This document shows positions 1-8,339 of a stretch of 17,248 bases of DNA, piece by piece. Position numbers and translations under genes: made by a program. The DNA is taken from positions 1 through 17,248 of the forward strand of contig PPGL01000030.1 of NCBI GenBank assembly GCA_003173915.1, read 5' to 3'. Below the pieces are notes generated by a model, which saw nothing but the letters and a program-made list of their open reading frames with translations, did not search any database and was not told the DNA's origin. Source of the DNA: Candidatus Levyibacteriota bacterium (GTDB lineage Bacteria; Patescibacteria; Microgenomatia; Levybacterales; UBA12049). Each line of letters starts with the position of its first letter. Positions within the stretch are counted from its first letter, which is position 1.

Positions 1-2
1 AT

Positions 3-1046
3 GGCAGTACATCAACCCCAGGCTATAAAGAATTAACGCAAGAGCAAGATGAAGCTTTTAAATTATTGGTAAAAGAAGCCTTCGGTACAAATCTTACTAC
101 TGAAAGCATGAATAAGTTTTTTGATGGTGCTGCGAGTGGTGTATCAATAGAGCCTGCTTTTGGAGTCAAAACTCTAAAACTTGGCGGAATCGATGTGGCT
201 CGAGAAGAACGAGAACGTGTCCAAGCTCTTTTTGACTGGGCTGAGAAATACGGTTTTCAAGTACCAATGACAAGACAAGAGACTAATGCTTTTATGGAAC
301 AACATATTACCGAAGGATTCCAGATGGGACTTAACTTAAGGCTAGATACATTAGGAAGAGAAATTAAAGGAGGAAATAATGGTCCACGTATTGAAAAAGC
401 AGAAGAGGCTATAAACGATTATGTTTTAGAAATGCAACGAGACGGTTTTCAAGTATATGACTCATCAAAAGGAGAACCAAGAATTCCTGGTCAAAAAGTG
501 CTCGACCGTGCTGATTTAGATAGACAAATGGAAGAACAGTTTAGGGCTAATTTAGCAATTGGGGTAAGAACTCAACTTGGTCGTATTCCGTATGGTTTGC
601 GAGATGGAAATGGAATCATCGTAGAGGAAATAGAAGAAGCAGCCACCACATTTGATTATTATGTGCAAAAAGCAATGGCGTTAAATAGTTCAGGGGATAA
701 TTTACTAGATCCTCAGTTAGCAACACCATCAGATGGGAGAAAAATTAATCCTAATTTACAAGTATTCCATCAAGCACTAGCTAGTAATTTAACGCATCCA
801 AACTTTGTAGCAGGACTAGAAACACTTGCTAATAGGGCTCAAGTGATGCTTGCTAAAAGAGATAATACCGAACTCTGGAGATATCAATCTAATGGAGAAT
901 CTCCTGTAACCAATTTCCAACGGTTATTTGATTTAGGCGTTGAAAGAGGAGTCTTGGATCCTTCAGATGAATATTTGAAGACTTTACAAGCAAATCTCTC
1001 TACACAATTTGATGACTATCTTAAAGCCAAAGGTGCAAACCAATAA
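3..1046 (+). CDS. Unrecognised protein, 5'-truncated by window edge
   Basis: The reading frame is open from base 3 to the TAA at 1044-1046, so at least 347 C-terminal residues are present and the true start lies outside the window. The TTG at 66 is internal and is not needed as a start. I do not recognise the family. The protein is soluble-looking, rich in Glu, Gln, Asn and Arg, and mostly predicted helical, with no membrane segment and no obvious catalytic motif. Its C-terminus contains LSTQFDDYLKAK, which loosely resembles a motif at the end of the next gene and in three tiny ORFs at 5886-8298. It may belong with the neighbouring small gene at 1109, although that gene has its own promoter. 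Coding status is secure from length; function is unknown. Confidence 0.8.
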   Translation, partial: GSTSTPGYKELTQEQDEAFKLLVKEAFGTNLTTESMNKFFDGAASGVSIEPAFGVKTLKLGGIDVAREERERVQALFDWAEKYGFQVPMTRQETNAFMEQHITEGFQMGLNLRLDTLGREIKGGNNGPRIEKAEEAINDYVLEMQRDGFQVYDSSKGEPRIPGQKVLDRADLDRQMEEQFRANLAIGVRTQLGRIPYGLRDGNGIIVEEIEEAATTFDYYVQKAMALNSSGDNLLDPQLATPSDGRKINPNLQVFHQALASNLTHPNFVAGLETLANRAQVMLAKRDNTELWRYQSNGESPVTNFQRLFDLGVERGVLDPSDEYLKTLQANLSTQFDDYLKAKGANQ

Positions 1047-1072
1047 AATTGGTAGACACATTGTTTTTTTTC

Positions 1073-1102
1073 TTGACATAATAAGTACTTGTTTTGCACA
1101 AT
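1073..1102 (+). promoter_or_regulatory. Sigma70-type promoter, gene at 1109
   Basis: A perfect -35 TTGACA (1073-1078) and a -10 CACAAT (1097-1102) are separated by 18 bp. The expected start of transcription falls on or next to the ATG at 1109, so the message would be leaderless. Confidence 0.6.
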
Positions 1103-1108
1103 GGGTAT

Positions 1109-1534
1109 ATGACAGACATTACAAACTTACCACAAGACACAACTCTTAAAGACCTTGCAGCAGGGAAGTGGCTTGCAACAGTTTCTGACAATACAAATAC
1201 TATGCCAAATCAAATTCCACCCGAAATACAACAATATATAACGTCATTACTGCAAGAAGCGGGAAAATCAAACCTTAGCCAAGAAGAGCTAACTTCAGCG
1301 ACAAATGATATGTACCACCGTATAGAAACATTTCTTATCGACAAACTAGTAGAAAACTTGCCAGAAACCAAACTCGAAGAATTTACCAATTTGAGCGAAC
1401 AAGCAACTGATGCTACTGTTCTTCAACAATATTTACAACAAAACATCCCAAATGTACAAGATGTTTTTGCTAAAGCATTTGAGGATTTTCGCACTACGTA
1501 TATTCAACAGGCAAAATCCACACCTCAACAATAA
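1109..1534 (+). CDS. Small unrecognised helical protein (141 aa)
   Basis: I chose the ATG at 1109 rather than the TTG at 1094 because the promoter -10 box (CACAAT, 1097-1102) ends exactly 6 nt before it and the TTG would lie upstream of the transcription start. The predicted product is 141 residues, acidic to neutral, Gln/Thr/Leu rich and predicted helical. It has no signal peptide, membrane segment or recognised domain. The last 25 residues contain VFAKAFEDFRTTYIQQ, which shares the spacing of aromatic and acidic residues (AFEDF...Y) with the tiny ORF products at 5886, 6954 and 8218. It lies 62 bp after the partial upstream gene and converges on ahcY with an 88-bp spacer. Function is unknown. 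Confidence 0.75.
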   Translation: MTDITNLPQDTTLKDLAAGKWLATVSDNTNTMPNQIPPEIQQYITSLLQEAGKSNLSQEELTSATNDMYHRIETFLIDKLVENLPETKLEEFTNLSEQATDATVLQQYLQQNIPNVQDVFAKAFEDFRTTYIQQAKSTPQQ

Positions 1535-1622
1535 AAAATCGGAAGACTCAATATGTATTTAATATCTCTAAAGCGTTCTTGCCGAACTCACCATAATTCT
1601 TACTTCTTAATTTTACATTAAA

Positions 1623-2917
<1,295 letters not shown>

Positions 2918-2967
2918 TCTTATCTTGAAAGTGAACGAAGAACAATTTTTATTTTTGCTTTTAAAAA

Positions 2968-3168
2968 ATGTTTTGCTTTGGTTAACATAAAAATAATACT
3001 TTTGTCATCCTGAGCTTGTCGAAGGATCTCATACAAATTACTGAAACAGGTACGCTGATACATGAGATCCCTCCACTACGGTCGGGATGACACCAATATG
3101 TTTGTCATTCTGAACGCTTGCAACACCTCGAAGAGGATAATCCTTCAACGGAGGAAGAATCTTCTTAT
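2968..3168 (+). repeat. Dispersed ~200-bp repeat, copy 1
   Basis: This segment is closely matched, in the same orientation, by 14645-14847. It contains nested inverted repeats: GTCATCC pairs with GGATGAC, and GGATCTCAT pairs with ATGAGATCC. It includes the TGAGCTTGTCGAAGGATCT-type word seen in dispersed REP-like repeats of many bacteria. It fills the spacer between the kinase and ahcY, and its last bases supply the kinase stop codon. No ORF inside it is convincing. Confidence 0.85.
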
Positions 3169-4100
3169 AGAAAAAACTCTCCACCAAATGCTTGTTGGTA
3201 CCTTTGTCCAAACTCTTCCAGTGAAAACATATGTTCTTGTGTTCCGTATTTTTCCAGTGCAAAAGAGGAAGCAACTGAGCCCATTTGACCGCACGTTTGC
3301 ATGTCCAAACCCCTTGTAAAACCTGCAAGAAACCCTGCCCTCCACGCATCTCCAGCACCTGTTGGATCTAGAAGAATAGATGGAGCAACTGGAGCAATGG
3401 TATATGTTTTATTAGATTGAACAATTGTCGCTCCTTTTTCACCAAGTGTCGTAATAATAGTTTTTTTTGCTGAAATTTTTTTCCATTCTGGAATGCGAGA
3501 TTTGATAAGATTTATTTCGTAATCATTTCCTACAATATAGTCTGCGTGAGTGATACCGAAAGTTAGATCTGCATCGGTAATTTGCGTCAGAATAAATCCT
3601 GGGTCAAACATATAGGGAATATGTTGCTCTACACATTGTTTTACTAAAGACATCGAACCAACTGCTCCAGATGGTCCAATAATTACAAGTGAGTCCTTTT
3701 TTGCAACGTCTCGTAATTGCAGCTTGGCAATGGCTTCTGCTGCGCCGTAGAAATATCCCCAAATCTGATTATTTGTTTTGTCAGTCATTGCAAATCCGGT
3801 TGCAGTATATTTTTTCTTGTCTACAACAACATGGGACAAATCCACATGAGGTAATTTTGTAAATCCGCGTTTGTATTCAGCAAAATCTTTTCCTGCAGTT
3901 GAAAACAACATATTGGGAGTCTCAAGTAAGCCAAGGGTATAGCTCACATTACCTGCTGTTCCTCCTCGACGCTTATCGAACCTATTAACAATAAATGACA
4001 AATTAATATTGTGGATTTGACCGGGCAAAATATGATCGGCAAATTTACCAGGGAAGTCCATTATGTAGTCATAGGCAATTGTCCCGGTAACAACAAGCAT
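3165..4100 (-). CDS. PfkB-family carbohydrate/nucleoside kinase
   Basis: This 311-residue ribokinase/PfkB-fold protein phosphorylates a sugar or nucleoside with ATP in the cytoplasm. The N-terminal substrate-side glycine motif GGTAGNVSYTLG is at residues 46-57, TLGEKG at 218-223, and the anion-hole/catalytic signature DPTGAGDAWRAGFLAGF starts at 245, with D251 as the expected catalytic base. Substrate cannot be read from sequence. Adenosine is an attractive guess because the next gene on the strand makes adenosine; ribose or a related sugar is the alternative. The start is supported by a perfect TATAAT ending 6 nt before the ATG. The stop codon and last residues lie in the edge of the dispersed repeat, so the original C-terminus may have been altered by the repeat's arrival. 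Confidence 0.9.
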   Translation of the reverse strand: MLVVTGTIAYDYIMDFPGKFADHILPGQIHNINLSFIVNRFDKRRGGTAGNVSYTLGLLETPNMLFSTAGKDFAEYKRGFTKLPHVDLSHVVVDKKKYTATGFAMTDKTNNQIWGYFYGAAEAIAKLQLRDVAKKDSLVIIGPSGAVGSMSLVKQCVEQHIPYMFDPGFILTQITDADLTFGITHADYIVGNDYEINLIKSRIPEWKKISAKKTIITTLGEKGATIVQSNKTYTIAPVAPSILLDPTGAGDAWRAGFLAGFTRGLDMQTCGQMGSVASSFALEKYGTQEHMFSLEEFGQRYQQAFGGEFFL

Positions 4101-4106
4101 ACAGGT

Positions 4107-4135
4107 ATTATATTTTGAGATTGAAGGAAGAACAA
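4107..4135 (-). promoter_or_regulatory. Promoter of PfkB-family kinase (leaderless)
   Basis: A consensus TATAAT on the minus strand (4107-4112) ends 6 nt before the ATG. The -35 is a poor TTGTTC (4130-4135) at 17 bp. No ribosome-binding site precedes the ATG. Confidence 0.6.
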
Positions 4136-4276
4136 GAAGAAAATAGCACTTGAGTGTAAAAATACATCAGCCATGCAACCCTCTAGCATTTGCCTCTTCA
4201 GTAAACTAAACTTTATGACACACTACAGAAGGAAAGCTTCATTTCTTACTTTTTTCATTATCTAAGTTTATTCATT

Positions 4277-4293
4277 TACAGTAAGTTACTGTA
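4277..4293. promoter_or_regulatory. 17-bp palindrome, operator candidate
   Basis: TACAGTAA and TTACTGTA flank a single central G: a perfect 8-bp inverted repeat in the control region of the CLC gene, 32 bp before its ATG. It overlaps a possible -35 (TTTACA, 4275-4280). The size and symmetry fit a dimeric repressor site. Confidence 0.5.
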
Positions 4294-4295
4294 GA

Positions 4296-4311
4296 TTTAA
4301 TACGTATTAAA
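4296..4311. promoter_or_regulatory. 16-bp perfect palindrome, operator candidate
   Basis: TTTAATACGTATTAAA is fully self-complementary, starts 2 bp after the 17-bp palindrome and ends 13 bp before the CLC start codon. It would cover the likely -10/transcription-start zone, so a bound protein should block initiation. Confidence 0.5.
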
Positions 4312-4324
4312 GACCACAAGACAA

Positions 4325-5530
4325 ATGAGAATTTTGTTAATAATCTTGATCAGCTTGATAACAGTTGCTTTTACCGCAATCTGGCTTGGGATATATCACG
4401 TACTTAACGTACTCATTTGGTCAAATAATTATGTTCTTAGTCATCGCTTTTTGGTACCTATTCTTGTATTAATTTTCTCTCTTTTAATTGGAATATGCCA
4501 GAAATACCTTCGTGCACCAAATATGATTCATGGAGGGGGATTGGTTGAAGCGCTTACCGGTGGAGGAAAAACAAATGTGTCAACATTTCCTGCAGCTATT
4601 ATAGTTTCCTATTTATCACTCCTTTCAGGAGCCAGTATCGGACCAGAAGGATCAATTGGTCTACTGGTTACAGACATTGTGGAATGGGTTAAACAAAAAT
4701 TTCGTATTACCAATCAACTCTTTCCTAAATTTCTGTCAGTGGGTATTGCTTCAGCATATAACGGCATTATCGGCAGTCCGATGTTTACTGGGCTACTAGT
4801 GACTGAGATTCAAGAAGGTGGAAATCTATCAACTGTTTCATGGAATTTACTTGGCGGTGTTATTGGCTTTACTTTTTTTACCATATTACAACTACAAGTT
4901 TTTGCAAAATATATACCATTTAATCCTATTAACTCTCTCAAATTTACCTATTTTGTTTGGGCGTTTTTACTTGGAATAGTAGGGGTAGGAGTCGCAGTTT
5001 TGGTCAAAATATCTTTTCAATTTTTTGAAAAACTTCTGGACAGGTTTTTTAAGAAAAGCAGTATGCTTCGAATACTATTTACTGGACTTATTATTGCTAT
5101 TGTTGGATATTTTTTACCAGAGGTGATGTTTGCTGGTGAAACTCAAATTTTCCCCATGATTTCCCATCCTGCATCATATGGTATTTTTCTGCTTTTACTT
5201 ATGGGAATACTTAAGATTTTGCTCATGGCTTTGTCTTTTAAAAGTGGGTATATCGGCGGACCAACATTTCCTATTTTATTTTCCTGTACTATGATAGGTT
5301 TGGCATTAAGTTTACTATTTCCTGGTATACCTGTTACTATTTTTGTGCTCTGCATTGAAGTGAGTACTATTACACTTGCGCTCAATGCACCACTCACTGC
5401 CATTTTCCTTGTAGCAATAATTGGCACAGCAAATGAGAATATGCTTTCACTGCTTGTTGTATCAGCGGTTGTAGCAATGGGTGCTGGAGAAATCATCAAA
5501 CAAAGACAAGTGAAACAAAAAGCAATATAA
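4325..5530 (+). CDS. CLC-family chloride channel / H+-Cl- antiporter
   Basis: A 401-residue integral membrane protein with about ten hydrophobic segments. CLC signatures are visible: HGGGLVEAL at residues 69-77 (position of the GSGIP selectivity motif), GASIGPEGS at 102-110 containing the gating glutamate E108, and SGYIGGPTFP in the C-terminal half (equivalent to GxFxP). It would move Cl- or a similar anion across the cytoplasmic membrane; presence of the gate glutamate is compatible with channel or exchanger activity. It is slightly shorter than typical bacterial CLCs and has no CBS domains. It stands alone, with two palindromes upstream suggesting regulation, and it ends 4 bp from the convergent acidic coiled-coil gene. 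There is no Shine-Dalgarno sequence before the ATG. Confidence 0.9.
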   Translation: MRILLIILISLITVAFTAIWLGIYHVLNVLIWSNNYVLSHRFLVPILVLIFSLLIGICQKYLRAPNMIHGGGLVEALTGGGKTNVSTFPAAIIVSYLSLLSGASIGPEGSIGLLVTDIVEWVKQKFRITNQLFPKFLSVGIASAYNGIIGSPMFTGLLVTEIQEGGNLSTVSWNLLGGVIGFTFFTILQLQVFAKYIPFNPINSLKFTYFVWAFLLGIVGVGVAVLVKISFQFFEKLLDRFFKKSSMLRILFTGLIIAIVGYFLPEVMFAGETQIFPMISHPASYGIFLLLLMGILKILLMALSFKSGYIGGPTFPILFSCTMIGLALSLLFPGIPVTIFVLCIEVSTITLALNAPLTAIFLVAIIGTANENMLSLLVVSAVVAMGAGEIIKQRQVKQKAI

Positions 5531-5534
5531 ATAG

Positions 5535-5798
5535 TTATTCTTCTGCTTTTTCAGCTTCTTCTGCTGCTTCCTCTGCCTCTTCCTTCGCACTTTCTAGCTC
5601 TTCCTCAGCAGCTTCTTTACTTTGTTCTGCTTGTTCTTCTTGGCCTTTATAATACTCTATGTTTTCGTCTGACTTCTCGTCTTGTTTCTCTTTGTATTCT
5701 TCTTCTTCCTCTTCTTTTTCTTTGGCCTCTTCAATCGCTTCGTCAGCACTTTCTTTTTCTTCTTCAGCTTCTTTTACTTCTTCTTGTGGATCTGCCAT
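5535..5798 (-). CDS. Acidic coiled-coil protein, low complexity (87 aa)
   Basis: From the ATG at 5798 the product is 87 residues, starting MADPQEEVKEA and consisting almost entirely of Glu, Ala, Lys, Ser and Gln. It is a long, strongly acidic predicted single helix or coiled coil with no hydrophobic segment. The reading frame continues upstream to another ATG at 5957, but I prefer 5798. A TTGTAA-17-TACAAC promoter ends 6 nt before it, and the upstream extension is hydrophobic/basic, unlike the rest, and is the antisense of a tiny plus-strand ORF (5886-5975). Function cannot be assigned; a spacer, scaffold or cation-binding protein is possible. The strongly biased composition means similarity searches will give spurious hits. 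Confidence 0.65.
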   Translation of the reverse strand: MADPQEEVKEAEEEKESADEAIEEAKEKEEEEEEYKEKQDEKSDENIEYYKGQEEQAEQSKEAAEEELESAKEEAEEAAEEAEKAEE

Positions 5799-5804
5799 AG
5801 TTGT

Positions 5805-5833
5805 GTTGTATCTCTTAGAGACTCCTTTTACAA
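5805..5833 (-). promoter_or_regulatory. Promoter of acidic coiled-coil gene
   Basis: On the minus strand, -35 TTGTAA (5828-5833) and -10 TACAAC (5805-5810) are 17 bp apart. The -10 ends 6 nt before the ATG at 5798, which helps choose that start. Confidence 0.5.
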
Positions 5834-5885
5834 GAGGACGTATGTAGGTATACGGTAAAATTTTTGTTAAAAGTAGTGTAGCTAC

Positions 5886-5975
5886 ATGAATGATTTGTCG
5901 AACACATTGGATAATGCTTTTGAGGATTTTGTCATAATTTATAAACAATTTAACCACTTAGGTTTTGTGCTCTAA
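5886..5975 (+). CDS. Tiny ORF A, member of a three-copy peptide family
   Basis: The ATG at 5886 gives 29 residues, MNDLSNTLDNAFEDFVII then YKQFNHLGFVL, followed by TAA. The start may instead be the TTG at 5895, which aligns exactly with the ATGs of ORFs B (6954) and C (8218). Shared pattern: SN-T/Y-L-xx-AF-x-D-F-V-x-I-Y-xx-F. Codon differences between A and C are often silent (GCT/GCG, GTC/GTG, TAT/TAC, TTT/TTC), which favours peptide-level selection. It lies divergent to the acidic coiled-coil gene and is the antisense of that gene's unlikely N-terminal extension. No ribosome-binding site is seen. Function is unknown. Confidence 0.5.
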   Translation: MNDLSNTLDNAFEDFVIIYKQFNHLGFVL

Positions 5976-6015
5976 CAAATAATGGAATAACACTGCGCAA
6001 GATAGAGAAAAAATG

Positions 6016-6738
6016 CTAATGAGGTCTATTCTGCGCTAACAAATCAGGTTTACTCTGCGGCAGCAGTGGAGAACTTTTCCCTCTCTCCCACGGAAAGTAG
6101 CCAAAATGCTTTTGTAACTGCCGCATAGCATCTCGTGCGTGTTCTAAATCTGCTTGTAAGCCGGCGTTGAATACGTCTTCTTGTCCTTCTGGAGAAAATT
6201 TACCCTGCTTCCATGTCATTAGTTCTGTTGGTTCAGTTTTTCCTTGCTCTGTAATTGATGCCTCTACAGGAACAACTGAACCATCAGAAGTAACACGAAA
6301 CCTAATGTCTGAGTGTGAAATAGTCCCATCATTCTTCCATGGTCGATTTGTAGTAATTGTGATCATTCTTGGTGGTACCTCATCAGCAGATTTCCCTTGA
6401 GCATCTAAATCTACTCCATACATATATCTATCATTTCTTATTGGCTCTACTACAATTCTTGTTGTCACGGGAAATTCATCCGAACCCTTCCTTACAGAAA
6501 ATTCACCCTTTTGTTGTTCCGCGTCATAAGTACTTGAAATAGTTGATCTTCCTTCTGCTCCGTCTACTATTATTTCTCTTTTGTTACCAAATAAACCACG
6601 TGGTCTTACCCTCAATAATCCCTGCACGAATTGATGTCCAGTAACTTGTAAATCACCATCTAGGCGTCTTGCCCAATCCTCCCTTGCCTTCGGCAGTTGA
6701 TAACGTTCAACAGATTTATTCATGAATGTTTCTACCAT
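6016..6738 (-). CDS. Unrecognised soluble protein (240 aa)
   Basis: A 240-residue product with no signal peptide or transmembrane segment. It has a helical N-terminus (residues 1-40), a central part (about 45-180) rich in alternating polar/hydrophobic residues that looks like beta structure, and a charged helical C-terminus ending in a Pro/Ser-rich tail. I do not recognise a family. The start at 6738 is preferred over the internal ATG at codon 6 because a strong promoter (TTGACC-18-TATAGT) ends 8 nt before it. It is the third of a run of minus-strand genes that each carry their own promoter. The tiny ORF B lies divergently upstream. Confidence 0.75.
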   Translation of the reverse strand: MVETFMNKSVERYQLPKAREDWARRLDGDLQVTGHQFVQGLLRVRPRGLFGNKREIIVDGAEGRSTISSTYDAEQQKGEFSVRKGSDEFPVTTRIVVEPIRNDRYMYGVDLDAQGKSADEVPPRMITITTNRPWKNDGTISHSDIRFRVTSDGSVVPVEASITEQGKTEPTELMTWKQGKFSPEGQEDVFNAGLQADLEHARDAMRQLQKHFGYFPWERGKSSPLLPQSKPDLLAQNRPH

Positions 6739-6746
6739 ACGGTAAT

Positions 6747-6776
6747 ACTATATATTACATATTTCATGAAGGTCAA
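6747..6776 (-). promoter_or_regulatory. Strong sigma70-type promoter, gene at 6738
   Basis: On the minus strand TTGACC (6771-6776) and TATAGT (6747-6752) are separated by 18 bp. The ATG begins 8 nt after the -10 box, leaving a 5' leader of about 0-2 nt. Confidence 0.65.
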
Positions 6777-6953
6777 GATATTGCCCTAGAATTTAGAATA
6801 CAGAAATTTTTGTAGAAAAAGGGCTTTCAAATCTATTTAGAGAGAGGAAGAAACTGAATATTGTATTATAACAGTATTATATAAGTTCATTATGTATACG
6901 ATAAAACTGTCAAACTAACCTAATCTAAAAGGAATGTGCACATTATACTTCCT

Positions 6954-7076
6954 ATGTCGAACACCCTGGAAGAAGCGTTTGGGAATAGAGTTGAACTATA
7001 CAATCAATTCTCTCACTTGTATCAGATTATCAGTAGTAAATCACGCTCTAGTCTGATTACAATTAGCTCAAAGTAA
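6954..7076 (+). CDS. Tiny ORF B, member of a three-copy peptide family
   Basis: The 40-residue product begins MSNTLEEAFGNRVELYNQF and continues with a Ser/Ile-rich tail absent from A and C. The first 13 bases around the start (TCCTATGTCGAAC) are identical to ORF C. A CATTAT hexamer ends 7 nt before the ATG, matching the leaderless spacing seen at ordinary genes here. It sits between two minus-strand genes, divergent from the 240-aa gene, and its 3' end overlaps the end of the glycosyltransferase-like gene by 14 bp. Residues DF at the core of A and C are replaced by NR. Coding status rests on the family resemblance only. Confidence 0.5.
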   Translation: MSNTLEEAFGNRVELYNQFSHLYQIISSKSRSSLITISSK

Positions 7077-8079
7077 ACCTACTTTTAGGATTTCCTTCAA
7101 GTTGCAATATCAAATTCATTGTTGCAATCACAATGTTTTTATATTGAATATCTCTTTTTCTTCTAAAATCTTCACTATCTTGTTCGCTTGCTGTTTGCGC
7201 CTGAGGATGTTCATAATGTACAAGCACACTCTTTACTCTTAATCCTGCATGAAGTGCTTCTATAACTGGAAGAAATGTTGCATCAGGCCACAATTCGGGA
7301 TTATATATTTGATCAAACTCCCTTTGTTGCTGCTCATTTGTATCTGTATCTGAAAGATTGGGGATTCTATAATAATTATGTCTCTGCATAAATAGCTCAA
7401 GTATTTTGGCGTCTTTGCCTTTTCTAATAAGTCTTGGTCCAAACCACATATCAAGGTCTTCATCACCCTGAGAAAGCAGAGGATGCTCTGGTGGATGTCT
7501 TCTTAGTATCTCGTTCCACAATTCATTTGCTCGTTGCTCATATGCTGCCTGGTAATCTGGATATGTAGCAAAACTTTCTGTATCCCTTTTGGGAATAACT
7601 ATATCTGCCTCACCTACTAGAATTGGTTTTGCTACTTCAGGAAGAATGTCTTTTACAAAGGATATTTTTTCTGGTTCTGTCCACGCAATTACTTCTACTC
7701 CTTCTAGTTTACTTACTTCTCTCATTGCTTGTCTTCTACTTCCACTCATTGTTGTTTTCTTTTGTTCATCTTTTTCTTCTTGCTGCATAGGTATCCCCAA
7801 ATTACGAAGAGCATCTTGAAATTCAGGAGAGCTTCCTCCATCCACCACGATTAACTGAAATCCTCTGCTGTGTGCTTCTGTTAGCATTTGTATTGCTAAA
7901 TCACCTCTAACTTTATCTGTTCTTATTCTGGGATCTTTAATTGTCAAATAATCTACTTCTCCTGGAAACCACTCTCTATAGAAAGTTGTTGTTGCAATTC
8001 CAATTGAATGATTAAGCGCTCTTTCTACGAGAGGAGGCGTTTCGGGTAATTTAGTTGGCCTTGGTCGAGAAGCTTCCAT
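7063..8079 (-). CDS. Glycosyltransferase-like (GT-A fold) protein
   Basis: From the ATG at 8079 (preferred over the TTG one codon earlier because TATAAT ends 6 nt before it) the product has 338 residues. The pattern resembles nucleotide-sugar transferase folds: a beta strand and turn QLIVVDGGSS at residues 75-84, a basic helix SRRQAMREV at 114-122, then VEVIAWTEPEK at 128-138 where a GT-A enzyme carries its acidic metal/nucleotide motif. ADIVIPKRD at 158-166 and TYPDYQAAYEQRAN at 172-185 follow. No membrane segment is present. A sugar-transfer role is inferred from these motifs, with neither donor nor acceptor predictable. The canonical DxD is not obvious, so a non-catalytic relative is possible. 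Confidence 0.6.
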   Translation of the reverse strand: MEASRPRPTKLPETPPLVERALNHSIGIATTTFYREWFPGEVDYLTIKDPRIRTDKVRGDLAIQMLTEAHSRGFQLIVVDGGSSPEFQDALRNLGIPMQQEEKDEQKKTTMSGSRRQAMREVSKLEGVEVIAWTEPEKISFVKDILPEVAKPILVGEADIVIPKRDTESFATYPDYQAAYEQRANELWNEILRRHPPEHPLLSQGDEDLDMWFGPRLIRKGKDAKILELFMQRHNYYRIPNLSDTDTNEQQQREFDQIYNPELWPDATFLPVIEALHAGLRVKSVLVHYEHPQAQTASEQDSEDFRRKRDIQYKNIVIATMNLILQLEGNPKSRFTLS

Positions 8080-8085
8080 CAAATA

Positions 8086-8091
8086 ATTATA
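8086..8091 (-). promoter_or_regulatory. -10 box of glycosyltransferase-like gene
   Basis: A perfect TATAAT on the minus strand ends 6 nt before the ATG at 8079. No good -35 is present at 16-18 bp. Confidence 0.5.
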
Positions 8092-8217
8092 TCACCATGA
8101 AATAGTTGATAAACTTTCTTTTTATTGGAAACCAATAATTACCGGAGTATAAATTGATTTTATATCTTTAACAATCCAATCGAAAGTATCAAAGAATTTG
8201 TGGACATGATAAATCCT

Positions 8218-8298
8218 ATGTCGAACTATCTTGAGGCTGCGTTTGATGATTTTGTGAGGATTTACAACAGATTCAAGCAATTTGATTTTGCATCCTAG
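8218..8298 (+). CDS. Tiny ORF C, member of a three-copy peptide family
   Basis: From the ATG at 8218 the product is 26 residues, MSNYLEAAFDDFVRIYNRF followed by KQFDFAS; an in-frame ATG at 8206 would add MINP. The 8218 start aligns with ORF B and with the TTG of ORF A, and CATGAT ends 7 nt before it. The peptide is amphipathic and helical-looking, with aromatic residues on one face. It occupies the spacer between the glycosyltransferase-like gene and the PsbP-like gene and is divergent from the former. Function is unknown. Confidence 0.5.
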   Translation: MSNYLEAAFDDFVRIYNRFKQFDFAS

Positions 8299-8339
8299 GT
8301 ATCTTTGCTAAAACCTATTTCTATAACTGATTACTTATA

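Noticed and set aside
5799..5957. Longer start of the acidic coiled-coil gene at 5957 (140 aa)
   Set aside because: The extension differs in composition from the rest, overlaps tiny ORF A in antisense, and lies upstream of a promoter whose -10 is 6 nt before the internal ATG.
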